Assembly (NCBI GenBank): GCA_016787265.1
Contig: JAEUVF010000010.1
Coordinates: 529,439 to 593,438 of the forward strand
Length of the DNA stretch: 64,000 nucleotides
From: Flavipsychrobacter sp.
GTDB taxonomy: Bacteria; Bacteroidota; Bacteroidia; Chitinophagales; Chitinophagaceae
Direction of reading: 5' to 3'
The position numbers were made by a program, and so were the translations under genes. Position 1 is the stretch's first letter. Every line of letters begins with the position of its first letter. The notes below the pieces were generated by a model, which was not told where the DNA came from, made no database searches, and was given only the letters and a program-made list of their open reading frames with translations. Below are positions 34,517 to 42,927 of the stretch, in pieces.

Positions 34517-35155
34517 TTAGTTCATGTTGAATGACAGTTCCCTCAAACTTACTTCACGTCTTACTTTGGGAAGTTTGGCAAGTGGATCTTTTTCCTCATC
34601 CCGGTAACCGAGCGCCAGGAGGAGTACGGCATTGGTGCCATTTTCATCCAGCCCCAGGATTTCATTTACTTTTTCTGGATTAAAACCTTCCATCGGTGTA
34701 CTGTCAATTTTTTCAAGGGCGGCTGCCGCTGTGGCATATCCTAGCGCGATATAAGCTTGTCGCGCATTCCAATGAAATAATTCGGCAGCTGATTTTTGCT
34801 CAATATTGGAGAGGATCATGTTTTTAAATCCGTCAAGGGATTCGATGGGAACCTGCCGAATCCGGGCCATCTGATCAATATAAGCTTCCACCTGGTCTTT
34901 GGTAATGTTTTTCCAGGCTGCGAAAACCAGCAGGGCACCACTTTCTGTAATGGCAGGCTGGTTGTAGGCTGCGGGTGCAAGTTTTTCTCTTAACTCAGGA
35001 TCCTCAATAACCAGTACTTCAAAAGGTTGAAGTCCGAGTGAACTGGGTGCCAATTTAATTGCTTCCAGTATGTTTTGAAGTTTAGTTTCCGGTACTGGTT
35101 CTCCATTGTATCGCTTGGTGGCATAACGCCAGTTGAGCTGTTCCAGGTAATGCAT
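34517..35155 (-). CDS. Nitroreductase family NAD(P)H-dependent flavin oxidoreductase
   Basis: A 212-residue nitroreductase-fold FMN enzyme. Family marks: the N-terminal LNWRYATKRYNGEPVP with phosphate-binding Arg/Lys, LAPSSLGLQPFEVLVIED, and the C-terminal GYRDEEKDPLAKLPKVRR. Members reduce nitroaromatics, quinones or enones with NAD(P)H; the native substrate is unknown. The gene stands alone, with two adjacent palindromes just upstream of its ATG that could bind a redox- or ligand-sensing repressor. Confidence 0.93.
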   Translation of the reverse strand: MHYLEQLNWRYATKRYNGEPVPETKLQNILEAIKLAPSSLGLQPFEVLVIEDPELREKLAPAAYNQPAITESGALLVFAAWKNITKDQVEAYIDQMARIRQVPIESLDGFKNMILSNIEQKSAAELFHWNARQAYIALGYATAAAALEKIDSTPMEGFNPEKVNEILGLDENGTNAVLLLALGYRDEEKDPLAKLPKVRREVSLRELSFNMN

Positions 35156-35176
35156 AGTGTGTGTTTGGTGTTATTA

Positions 35177-35200
35177 ATTGTATAACAATGTTCAAACATT
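35177..35200 (-). promoter_or_regulatory. Paired palindromes upstream of the nitroreductase gene
   Basis: Two overlapping perfect inverted repeats: ATTGT-ATA-ACAAT (35177-35189) and AATGTT-CA-AACATT (35187-35200), starting 21 bases before the ATG. A TAATGTTTG stretch on the minus strand inside them resembles a -7 box with one extra base. This fits an operator overlapping a promoter. Confidence 0.5.
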
Positions 35201-35233
35201 ATTCCAAACAAAACCCTGCTGCCAAGATTGCAG

Positions 35234-35286
35234 TTTCTCCACCGGTCGGGTGCCACCGGTCGGGTGCCACCCGACCGGTGGAGAAA
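35234..35286. repeat. GC-rich palindrome cluster downstream of carB
   Basis: Two direct copies of CCACCGGTCGGGTG followed by one inverted copy. The outer copies form a perfect 19-bp inverted repeat with TTTCTC/GAGAAA ends enclosing the middle unit. The same unit flanks carB on its other side. Confidence 0.85.
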
Positions 35287-35318
35287 AAAATCCCCTGGGC
35301 CGGTTGGCGCAGGGGATT
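35283..35318 (-). terminator. Terminator of carB
   Basis: Minus-strand stem AATCCCCTG with a 12-base loop and CAGGGGATT, followed by a T run. It lies about 20 bases past the carB stop; its T tract runs into the edge of the palindrome cluster. Confidence 0.9.
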
Positions 35319-35339
35319 GAGTATTTAAAGTACTGCTTT

Positions 35340-38165
35340 TTATTTGCTGAGATACATGGAGCGGTCTTTGTATAACTGCCGGAAATAAGGATCACGGAGG
35401 TCTTTTACAAAGCGGATGGCCTCGCCGGTACTTTTCATTTCCGGACCGAGTTCTTTATTCACACCGGGGAATTTGTTAAAGCTGAACACCGGTTCCTTGA
35501 TCGCAAAACCTTTCAGTTTTTTCTCGAATTTGAAATCAGTGAGTTTGTTAACGCCCAGCATTACTTTGGTAGCGATATTCAGGTAAGGGATCTGATAGGC
35601 TTTCGCGATGAATGGAGTAGTACGGGAAGCACGTGGGTTCGCTTCGATCACGTACACTTTTCCATCCTTAATGGCGAATTGAATATTGATCAGTCCTTTA
35701 ATATTTAAAGCTCTTGCAATTTTCTCCGAATAATATTCCAGGGTGGTTACTTCAAGTGGAGTCAGATTGAAAGCCGGCAATACTGCATTGGAGTCTCCGG
35801 AATGAATACCTGCCGGTTCGATATGTTCCATTACACCCATCACATGGAAATTTTCACCGTCAAATATGGCATCCACTTCCGCTTCCTGGCAGCGATCCAG
35901 GAAATGGTCGATCAGGATCTTGTTACCTGGGATATGTTTCAGCAGGCTGACTACCGCTTTTTCCACTTCTTCATCGTTGATTACGATCCGCATTCTTTGT
36001 CCGCCTAATACATAGGATGGGCGAACCAATACAGGGTATCCAACTCGATTGGCAACTTCAACCGCTTCATCCACATCGAAGGCTGTACCGTAATCAGGAT
36101 AAGGAATTCCCAACTCTTTCAGCATATCGCTGAAGCGGCCGCGGTCTTCCGCGATATCCATGTTATCAAAGGAGGTTCCTATGATCCGGATTCCTTTTTC
36201 GTTTAAGCGTTGTGCAAGTTTGAGAGCAGTTTGTCCTCCTAACTGTACGATTACGCCTTCAGGCTTTTCATGTTCAATGATTTCCCAGAGATGTTCCCAG
36301 AATACCGGCTCGAAATATAACTTGTCTGCGATGTCGAAATCAGTTGAAACGGTTTCCGGATTACAGTTTACCATGATGGCTTCGTAACCGGATTCCTTGA
36401 TCGCAAGGAGCCCATGTACACAGCAGTAATCGAATTCAATGCCCTGTCCGATTCTGTTGGGACCAGAACCCAGTACCACGACCTTTTTCTTTTCGGTGAT
36501 CTTACTTTCGTTTTCACCGCCTTCTTCGAAAGTGGAATAGAAATAAGGTGTTTTTGCTTCGAATTCCGCGGAGCAGGTATCTACCATTTTGTAAACCCTG
36601 CGAATACCGGCTTCTTTACGTTTTGCGTAGAGCTCGTCTTCATGACCATCCTGCATGATGCGGCAGATCTGATCGTCGCTGAAGCCATGGATTTTTGCTT
36701 CCCGGATCAGTTCCACCGGAATGGTGGCCAGTTTATATTTGGCGATTTCTTTTTCGAGGTTTACAATCTTCTGAATTTCGTAGAGGAACCAGCGATCGAT
36801 ACCATTCGTCACTTTTGAAATGGTATTGATGCTAACACCCAGCATCAGGGCATCTTTGATTCGGAAGATGCGATCCCATTTCGGGGTTTTGATATATTCA
36901 ATCAGTTCTTCGGCGTGCATCTGGCTTTTGCCATAATAACCGAGCCCCACTGCATTGTTCTCCAGGCTCTGGCAGGCTTTCTGTACGGCTTCGGTAAAAC
37001 TGCGACCAATACCCATCACTTCACCTACACTTTTCATCTGTAAGCCGAGTGTATCGTTGGCGCCCTTGAATTTGTCAAAGTTCCAGCGCGGAATTTTCAC
37101 AATCACATAATCCAGCGCGGGTTCGAAATAGGCAGAAGTGCTTTTGGTGATCTGGTTTTCCAGCTCATCCAGGGTATATCCGATAGCCAGTTTGGCAGCG
37201 ATTTTCGCAATAGGATAACCCGTTGCCTTTGAAGCCAGTGCGGATGACCGGCTTACACGAGGATTGATTTCAATCGCGATGATTTCTTCCGTCGCGGGGT
37301 TCAGTGCGAATTGCACGTTACAACCTCCGGCGAAATTACCCAGGTCGCGCATCATGTTAATGGCGGTATTGCGCATCAGCTGGAATGCCGTATCGGAGAG
37401 TGTCATCGCGGGAGCCACGGTAATAGAATCCCCGGTGTGTACACCCATAGGATCAAAATTTTCCACGGTACAGATGATCACCACATTATCATTGGCATCC
37501 CGGAGTAGTTCAAGCTCAAATTCTTTCCAACCGAGAACAGCCTGTTCAACCAGTACTTCGTGTATGGGGGATGCCTGCAGTCCACGATTAAGCGCTTCAT
37601 CCAGGTCGTCCTTGTCATGGACGAAACCTCCTCCTGTACCACCCAGGGTGAAGGAGGGGCGGATTACGAGGGGAAAACCGATCTGTTGTGCAAACTCTTT
37701 TCCTTCCAGGAAGCTGTTTGCAGTTTTAGCAGTTGCTACCGGTACTCCGAGTTCGATCATCCATTGACGGAATTTTTCACGGTCTTCGGCTTTGTCAATC
37801 GCTTTAATATCAACACCGATCAGGCGCACTCCATATTTTTCCCAGATTCCGAGATCCTCAGCTTCCTTGGCCAGGTTGAGCGCTGTTTGTCCGCCCATTG
37901 TGGGCAGCACCGCATCAATCTGGTTTTCTTCCAGGATCTGTTCAATACTTTCAACTGTCAATGGCAGGAGGTATACCCGGTCGGCCATCATGGGATCGGT
38001 CATGATCGTAGCAGGGTTGCTGTTAATCAGAATCACCTTGATCCCTTCTTCGCGTAAACTACGTGCAGCCTGGGTTCCGGAATAATCGAATTCGCAGGCT
38101 TGTCCGATGATAATGGGTCCTGAACCGATGATCAGAACAGATTTGATGGAATTGTCTTTTGGCAT
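35340..38165 (-). CDS. carB: Carbamoyl-phosphate synthase large subunit, without MGS domain
   Basis: A 941-residue CarB, making carbamoyl phosphate for pyrimidine and arginine synthesis. Two homologous ATP-grasp halves are visible: the first opens KSVLIIGSGPIIIGQACEFD and the second VVVLGSGPNRIGQGIEFDYC, each with the RPSFTLGGTGGG / RPSYVLGGQRM loop and a NPRxSR metal/ATP site (EINPRVSRSSALASKATGYP; EANPRASRTTPFIAKAYQIP). The chain ends soon after the second half (YFRQLYKDRSMYLSK), about 130 residues short of the E. coli protein, so the C-terminal MGS-like allosteric domain is absent; I recall this as usual in Bacteroidota. carA is not in the window. GC-rich palindrome clusters lie on both sides, and a -7 box lies about 25 bases upstream. 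Confidence 0.97.
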   Translation of the reverse strand: MPKDNSIKSVLIIGSGPIIIGQACEFDYSGTQAARSLREEGIKVILINSNPATIMTDPMMADRVYLLPLTVESIEQILEENQIDAVLPTMGGQTALNLAKEAEDLGIWEKYGVRLIGVDIKAIDKAEDREKFRQWMIELGVPVATAKTANSFLEGKEFAQQIGFPLVIRPSFTLGGTGGGFVHDKDDLDEALNRGLQASPIHEVLVEQAVLGWKEFELELLRDANDNVVIICTVENFDPMGVHTGDSITVAPAMTLSDTAFQLMRNTAINMMRDLGNFAGGCNVQFALNPATEEIIAIEINPRVSRSSALASKATGYPIAKIAAKLAIGYTLDELENQITKSTSAYFEPALDYVIVKIPRWNFDKFKGANDTLGLQMKSVGEVMGIGRSFTEAVQKACQSLENNAVGLGYYGKSQMHAEELIEYIKTPKWDRIFRIKDALMLGVSINTISKVTNGIDRWFLYEIQKIVNLEKEIAKYKLATIPVELIREAKIHGFSDDQICRIMQDGHEDELYAKRKEAGIRRVYKMVDTCSAEFEAKTPYFYSTFEEGGENESKITEKKKVVVLGSGPNRIGQGIEFDYCCVHGLLAIKESGYEAIMVNCNPETVSTDFDIADKLYFEPVFWEHLWEIIEHEKPEGVIVQLGGQTALKLAQRLNEKGIRIIGTSFDNMDIAEDRGRFSDMLKELGIPYPDYGTAFDVDEAVEVANRVGYPVLVRPSYVLGGQRMRIVINDEEVEKAVVSLLKHIPGNKILIDHFLDRCQEAEVDAIFDGENFHVMGVMEHIEPAGIHSGDSNAVLPAFNLTPLEVTTLEYYSEKIARALNIKGLINIQFAIKDGKVYVIEANPRASRTTPFIAKAYQIPYLNIATKVMLGVNKLTDFKFEKKLKGFAIKEPVFSFNKFPGVNKELGPEMKSTGEAIRFVKDLRDPYFRQLYKDRSMYLSK

Positions 38166-38187
38166 GGTTGCGGAAAAATAAATTGCG

Positions 38188-38195
38188 CAAAACTA
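38188..38195 (-). promoter_or_regulatory. -7 promoter box of carB
   Basis: An exact TAGTTTTG on the minus strand followed by CGC, 22 bases before the carB ATG. It is similar to the purH box, CGTAGCTTTGCGC. Confidence 0.6.
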
Positions 38196-38228
38196 CGGCC
38201 CGGGAAGCAATTTTCCCCGATTTATTTT

Positions 38229-38268
38229 ACCCGACCGGTGCCACCCGACCGGTGCCACCGGTCGGGTG
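38229..38268. repeat. GC-rich palindrome cluster upstream of carB
   Basis: Two direct units containing ACCCGACCGGTG followed by one inverted unit (CCACCGGTCGGGTG), packed end to end. It lies between carB and the small 71-aa gene, upstream of the carB promoter. Confidence 0.85.
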
Positions 38269-38282
38269 AGGGGAGAAGGCAC

Positions 38283-38312
38283 AAAAAAAAGGCCCTCACC
38301 GAAGTGAAGGCC
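38283..38312 (-). terminator. Terminator of the 71-aa gene
   Basis: On the minus strand, GGCCTTCAC with a four-base loop and GTGAGGGCC (one mismatch), then eight T residues, 24 bases past the stop codon. Confidence 0.88.
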
Positions 38313-38335
38313 TGCTTTTATGCTGATGAGGTGCA

Positions 38336-38551
38336 TTAACTATTGTGATATGCTGCCATCTCGATGTCATCCAGCAAAACCTTCCCTTTGCGCACTTCCG
38401 CCTTGCGGACCGCACGGGATTGTTTTTCATCCTGCTTACTCAGGACCTTAAACATCCATTTCTGGCGGGCCTCCTGACCTTTAAAAGCCCCGATCAGGGA
38501 TCCTACTACCATTACCACCATCACTACTGCTTTTTGTTGGAATCTTTTCAT
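38336..38551 (-). CDS. Small membrane-associated protein of unknown function
   Basis: A 71-residue protein with an N-terminal hydrophobic segment (AVVMVVMVVGSLIGAF) and a charged, mostly helical remainder (QARQKW-type stretch, then KQDEKQSRAVRKAEVRKGKV). I do not recognise the family. The reading frame is supported by its own strong terminator directly downstream and by standard start and stop spacing; it is probably a single-gene unit. It could be a small inner-membrane protein or an uncleaved exported peptide. Confidence 0.6.
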   Translation of the reverse strand: MKRFQQKAVVMVVMVVGSLIGAFKGQEARQKWMFKVLSKQDEKQSRAVRKAEVRKGKVLLDDIEMAAYHNS

Positions 38552-38700
38552 ACCATACTATTTAACCTTTATAAAACTGCTGCCAGTCAAGCCTCTCTGT
38601 AAAGACACTTAAATAACAACAAACGCTGTTCCATGTTTGCAAAAGCCATACCTAATCCTGTTATTTATTTTTATTTAACAAGTTGTTTAAACAACTAAAA

Positions 38701-38772
38701 TTTTCACCGCTTTCTTTCACCCTCTTCCATTCCACCTTTCTTCCCTCTTCCCGTCTTCCCTGCTTATCTTTG
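38701..38772 (+). promoter_or_regulatory. Pyrimidine tract and -7 box of the M23 peptidase gene
   Basis: About 60 bases consisting almost only of C and T lead into an exact TATCTTTG (38765-38772) followed by C. The implied leader is about 20 bases. The rest of the 240-base gap back to the small-protein gene is AT-rich, with nothing recognisable. Confidence 0.55.
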
Positions 38773-38794
38773 CCGCTCCAACAAAAAACAGCTG

Positions 38795-40495
38795 ATGATT
38801 CGACTTACCCTCATGGCTCTTTTCGTAAGCAGTTTGGTACGGGCCCAGTTTCCAATTAGTCCGGATTACCCTAAAGGTTATTTCAGCAATCCGCTCTCCA
38901 TTCCCATCAGTTTGAGTGGGAATTTCGGTGAACTCCGTCCCAATCACTATCATATGGGGCTGGATCTTAAAACCGAACGCCGGGAAAACCTAAAAGTTTT
39001 TGCTTCGGCCGAGGGTTATATCAGTCGTATTAAAGTAGAAGCAGGCGGATTTGGAAGAGCTATTTATGTAAATCATCCGAATGGACTAACAACTGTTTAT
39101 TGTCACCTGAACGATTTTTTTCCGGAATTGGAAAAATGGGTGAAAGAGCTTCAATACAGGAAAGAATCCTGGTATCTTAATGATGAGGTTCCTGCAGACA
39201 GGTTTCCTGTAAAAAAAGGTCAGTTTCTGGCTTACAGTGGAAATACGGGTGGGTCTCAGGCTCCGCACCTTCATTTTGAAATCAGAAGAACATCGGATGA
39301 GGTTAATCTGAATCCGATGCTGTTTGGTTTTCCTGTAGCCGATCATACCAAACCCACTATTCTTCGGGTAGCCATTTACGATAGAACCAAATCCATTTAC
39401 GAACAGTCACCGAGATTGGTACCGGTTGTGAACAAAGGAAATGGTGAATACAGTACTGCCCTGCAAATAGTGGGTACGCCTAAAGTAAGCCTTGCGATTA
39501 CTACCTATGACACCCATGACGGTTCTTCCAATCTTAACGGCGTTTATGAAGCAGTTCTGTTCGATGAACATCAAGCGATAACAGGATTCAGGATGAATGA
39601 GATCAGTTATGAGGCAACCCGCTATCTGAATGCCCATATCGATTACAAAACCAAACAGGGTGGCGGGGCCTACCTGCAGCACCTGAGTGAGTTACCGGGT
39701 TACATCAATTCAATATATACCAGATTTAATGGCGATGGGGTAGTGGATGTTGAAGACGGACTGATACATGAATTGTCCATCGTGGTTAAAGATGCATATG
39801 GTAACGCAAGCAGGGTAAAAGTGCCTGTAAAATACAATGGAACGCCGCCATCAAAACTAACGTTGCCGGGTAAACGATTCTACCCAATGATGGTTGATAT
39901 TCATGAATCAGAAGATTGTGAATTCATCATTGGAGAAAGGACCCTTTATGATTCTGTCAGCCTGGTACACAGAAAACAACCGGCAATAGGAGCGGGTGTG
40001 GTTTCCTCCGTTCATACAATTGGAACTCCTTCCATTCCCCTGCAGGATGCCATGATGGTACGAATCCGGTTAACTGAATCCCTTACGGATGATCAGAAAT
40101 CCCGGGTAATTATGCAACGCGTTTCGGGTACCCGTAAAGAAGTTCAAAAAGTAAGTTGGGAAGAGGACTGGGCGCTTGCCGGATTTCGTGAATTTGGTTC
40201 CTTTCAACTGGTTCTTGATACAACAGCGCCTGAAATCATTCCGGTTGGATTTAAAGACGGCTCCAACCTTTCCACGGCATCCCGTGTTGTATTCACTGTT
40301 AAGGATGATTTTGGTAAATGGAAAGTACTAAGGACAGAACTGGATGGTAAATGGATCCGTTTTACCAATGATAAGGGTAAAAATTTCATTTATGTTTTTG
40401 ATGAACACTGTCCACCTGGTGATCATGAATTTAGAATTGTTGCGGTTGATGAAGCGGGAAATGAAAAGGAAGTGAAGTGGAGGATAAGGAGGTAA
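38795..40495 (+). CDS. M23 (LytM) family metallopeptidase, secreted
   Basis: A 566-residue exported protein (signal peptide ending SSLVRAQ). The LytM domain occupies residues ~40-190: NHYHMGLDLKTER supplies the first His and Asp, VNHPNGLTTVYCHL follows, and APHLHFEIRR supplies the HxH motif, so the zinc site looks complete. The remaining ~370 residues are beta-rich, probably several Ig-like modules (for example VVFTVKDDFGKWKVLRTELD). It likely cuts or senses peptidoglycan cross-links in the periplasm. Downstream are a short GGAGACAAA repeat and the bcp gene. Confidence 0.9.
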   Translation: MIRLTLMALFVSSLVRAQFPISPDYPKGYFSNPLSIPISLSGNFGELRPNHYHMGLDLKTERRENLKVFASAEGYISRIKVEAGGFGRAIYVNHPNGLTTVYCHLNDFFPELEKWVKELQYRKESWYLNDEVPADRFPVKKGQFLAYSGNTGGSQAPHLHFEIRRTSDEVNLNPMLFGFPVADHTKPTILRVAIYDRTKSIYEQSPRLVPVVNKGNGEYSTALQIVGTPKVSLAITTYDTHDGSSNLNGVYEAVLFDEHQAITGFRMNEISYEATRYLNAHIDYKTKQGGGAYLQHLSELPGYINSIYTRFNGDGVVDVEDGLIHELSIVVKDAYGNASRVKVPVKYNGTPPSKLTLPGKRFYPMMVDIHESEDCEFIIGERTLYDSVSLVHRKQPAIGAGVVSSVHTIGTPSIPLQDAMMVRIRLTESLTDDQKSRVIMQRVSGTRKEVQKVSWEEDWALAGFREFGSFQLVLDTTAPEIIPVGFKDGSNLSTASRVVFTVKDDFGKWKVLRTELDGKWIRFTNDKGKNFIYVFDEHCPPGDHEFRIVAVDEAGNEKEVKWRIRR

Positions 40496-40528
40496 GGAGA
40501 GGGAGACAAAGGAGACAAAGGAGACAAA
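40496..40528 (+). repeat. Nine-base tandem repeat GGAGACAAA before bcp
   Basis: Three consecutive GGAGACAAA units preceded by similar GGAGAG sequence. A related GGAGACAAG-type repeat is coding in the PDZ protein gene at 55.0 kb, and its complement recurs in the tract before gatB. Confidence 0.7.
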
Positions 40529-40538
40529 AGAATAAACT

Positions 40539-41009
40539 ATGAATAAATTGGAGGCGGGCGTTAAGGCTCCGGCATTTAGTGGTAAGGATCAGGATGGGAA
40601 TACCGTAAAGCTTTCTGATTATAAAGGTAAAAAAGTAGCCCTCTATTTTTATCCACAGGATATGACCCCTACCTGTACCGTGCAGGCCTGCAATCTGCGG
40701 GATAATTACAGCCTGCTCCAGGCGAATGACATACAGGTAATCGGCATTTCACCGGATGAAATCAACAGTCATAAGAAATTCGAAGAGCGGCACCAATTGC
40801 CTTTCCCGCTTATCGCAGATCCCAAACATACCATTATCGAAAAATTTGGTGTGTGGGGGGAGAAGCAATTATACGGCCGCAAATACATGGGACTGCACCG
40901 AACCACTTTTCTGATCAATGAAAAAGGGCTAATCGAAAAAGTGTTTCTGAAGCCGAAGAGCAAGCAGCACGCAGAGGAGATTCTGGCGTTCTGGCTTTCA
41001 GCCGGCTAA
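40539..41009 (+). CDS. bcp: Thioredoxin-dependent thiol peroxidase (Bcp/PrxQ)
   Basis: A 156-residue peroxiredoxin of the Bcp/PrxQ group, reducing hydrogen peroxide and organic hydroperoxides with thioredoxin. The active site reads FYPQDMTPTCTVQACNLRD: the first Cys is peroxidatic and the second, five residues later, is resolving, matching atypical two-Cys PrxQ. The usual glycine before the first Cys is Thr here (TPTC rather than TPGC). The catalytic Arg lies in GLHRTTFLIN. It begins 43 bases after the M23 gene across a purine repeat, probably co-transcribed. Confidence 0.95.
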   Translation: MNKLEAGVKAPAFSGKDQDGNTVKLSDYKGKKVALYFYPQDMTPTCTVQACNLRDNYSLLQANDIQVIGISPDEINSHKKFEERHQLPFPLIADPKHTIIEKFGVWGEKQLYGRKYMGLHRTTFLINEKGLIEKVFLKPKSKQHAEEILAFWLSAG

Positions 41010-41177
41010 TCTGTGTGGCAGATAAAAGTGTGATTGATTATTAAAAAACTATACTTTTAAACAGGTAGAAGTTCTTCTTCATAAATTGTAAGCAAGCGGA
41101 GCGTGGTGATGTTTTCACAACTGGTTAACGGCTTCTGGAATTTTTGAACAATTATTCAAACCATAAACCAATCCAAC

Positions 41178-42872
41178 ATGAAACTTCCAATTGCTCTCTG
41201 CCTGGGGCTGATGGTAGGTTACAATTTTCTTTCCGCACCATCAGATGTACCAGGCCCTAAAAGTTCACCTGAATCAGTTCCTGTTTATTGCGCTCCCTCA
41301 TTGGATCTAACCAAACTTAGCGATGATCACGGGCCATTAATTAAAGCGTTTAAACTGGTTCATTTTCCTGTTACATCGAAGGTGGATTCTGTACAACTCT
41401 ATTTTGATCAGGGTATCAGTCAGCTATATGCGTTTAATCATGGGGAGGCCGGTCGTTCCTTTAAAACAGCCATCGGGCTGGATCCTTCCGCACCTATGCC
41501 GTATTGGGGTATGGCAATGGTATTGGGACCAAATTACAATGCTGCGCTGAATCCTGCCGCGCTGAAAGATATTAATGCTGCTATTGAAAATGCTAAAGCC
41601 AGGTCGGGATCAGCAACGGCGGTTGAAAAAGGACTCATTGAAGCGCTTGACCTTCGTTTTCCTGAAGAACAGGTTGATGATCTCACATCTTATAACGAAG
41701 CCTATTCGGCCGCGATGAAAAATTTGCATGAAGCTAATCCTACAAATGCGGAGGTGGCGGCACTGTATATTGATGCCTTAATGAATGAACATCCCTGGAA
41801 TTTCTGGTTAAAAGATGGAACCGCTCAACCCTGGACAGCAAATACAGTTTCAGTCATTGAATCGGTATTAAAAAAATGGCCAGCGCACCCCGGTGCCATG
41901 CATTATTATATTCATATTACAGAAGCTTCCAGGCAGGCAGAAAAAGCACTGCCGTATGCCGACCGCCTGGCCGAATTAGTGAAAGGCAACGGACATCTCG
42001 TACATATGCCTTCTCATACTTATATCCGTACAGGCGATTACCATAAAGGTGTACTTGCAAATGAAGCAGCTGCCGCATCAGATAGTGTTTATATCAGCCA
42101 GTGCAGAGCACAGGGATATTATCCCATGATGTTATACCCTCATAATCTTCATTTTTTAGCAGCCTGTGCTTTTCTGGAAGGAAATTCAAAAAAAGCGATC
42201 GATGCTGCATGGGCCGTTTCAAGCAAGACTGATAAAAAAAATTTGTCAGAAAGCATTACTGTTCAGCATTTCTATAGCATTCCCTACTATGTTCTCGTAC
42301 AACTTGAAAAATGGGACGAGATTCTTCGGTTACCCATGCCCGGTGAATCGCTGAAATATCCCAAAGCGATCTGGCATTATGCAAGAGGCCTGGCATTTGC
42401 AGGGAATTCTGACTATAAAAATGCAGGTAATGAATTGAAAGAGCTGGAAAAAATAACCGCTGAGGGTACGTTAAAAGAGTCGATGATCTGGGATTTGAAT
42501 TCAGCACAACAGTTGGTGAATATGGCAGGACATGTTTTAAAAGGTGAACTGCATGCCCGTCAGGGTAAAGTAGAAGAAGGCATTCAGCAATTCAGCGAAG
42601 CAGTAAAACTGGAAGACCAGTTGAATTACAATGAACCTCCCGACTGGTTTTTTTCCAACCGCCTGCGTTTAGGTAACTGGCTTATAAAGTCCGGACAGTT
42701 TGAAGCTGCTGAAAAATTGTACCGGGAAGACCTGGAAACCTTCCCTGAAAATGGATGGGCGTTACACGGACTTCAAAAAGCACTTTCGGGCCAGGGGAAA
42801 ACGGCTTCAGCAACTGAAGTGCAATCCCGCTTCAGGAAAGCCTGGCAGTGGGCGGATATCACACTAAAATAA
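41178..42872 (+). CDS. Exported TPR-rich protein of unknown function
   Basis: A 564-residue protein with an N-terminal signal-like segment (LPIALCLGLMVGYNFLSA) and TPR-like helices through most of its length: YFDQGISQLYAFNHGEAGRS near residue 80, NEAAAASDSVYISQCRAQGY in the middle and WFFSNRLRLGNWLIKSGQFE near the end. The pattern LYAFNHGEAGRSFKTAI with PMPYWGMAMVLGPNYN is shared by a family of uncharacterised periplasmic TPR proteins; some are annotated with metal or redox partners, which I cannot support here. It ends ten bases before a GTG-initiated extension of the DUF4157 gene, so the two may be coupled. Confidence 0.75.
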   Translation: MKLPIALCLGLMVGYNFLSAPSDVPGPKSSPESVPVYCAPSLDLTKLSDDHGPLIKAFKLVHFPVTSKVDSVQLYFDQGISQLYAFNHGEAGRSFKTAIGLDPSAPMPYWGMAMVLGPNYNAALNPAALKDINAAIENAKARSGSATAVEKGLIEALDLRFPEEQVDDLTSYNEAYSAAMKNLHEANPTNAEVAALYIDALMNEHPWNFWLKDGTAQPWTANTVSVIESVLKKWPAHPGAMHYYIHITEASRQAEKALPYADRLAELVKGNGHLVHMPSHTYIRTGDYHKGVLANEAAAASDSVYISQCRAQGYYPMMLYPHNLHFLAACAFLEGNSKKAIDAAWAVSSKTDKKNLSESITVQHFYSIPYYVLVQLEKWDEILRLPMPGESLKYPKAIWHYARGLAFAGNSDYKNAGNELKELEKITAEGTLKESMIWDLNSAQQLVNMAGHVLKGELHARQGKVEEGIQQFSEAVKLEDQLNYNEPPDWFFSNRLRLGNWLIKSGQFEAAEKLYREDLETFPENGWALHGLQKALSGQGKTASATEVQSRFRKAWQWADITLK

Positions 42873-42927
42873 TTTTTGACAGGTGCAGGTCAGATGTACC
42901 TACAATGTATTAACATCGTGGTTTCAT

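Noticed and set aside
37264..37767. 167-codon plus-strand ORF
   Set aside because: It lies wholly within carB on the opposite strand; the composition is that of a shadow frame (Ser/Ala/Thr-rich).
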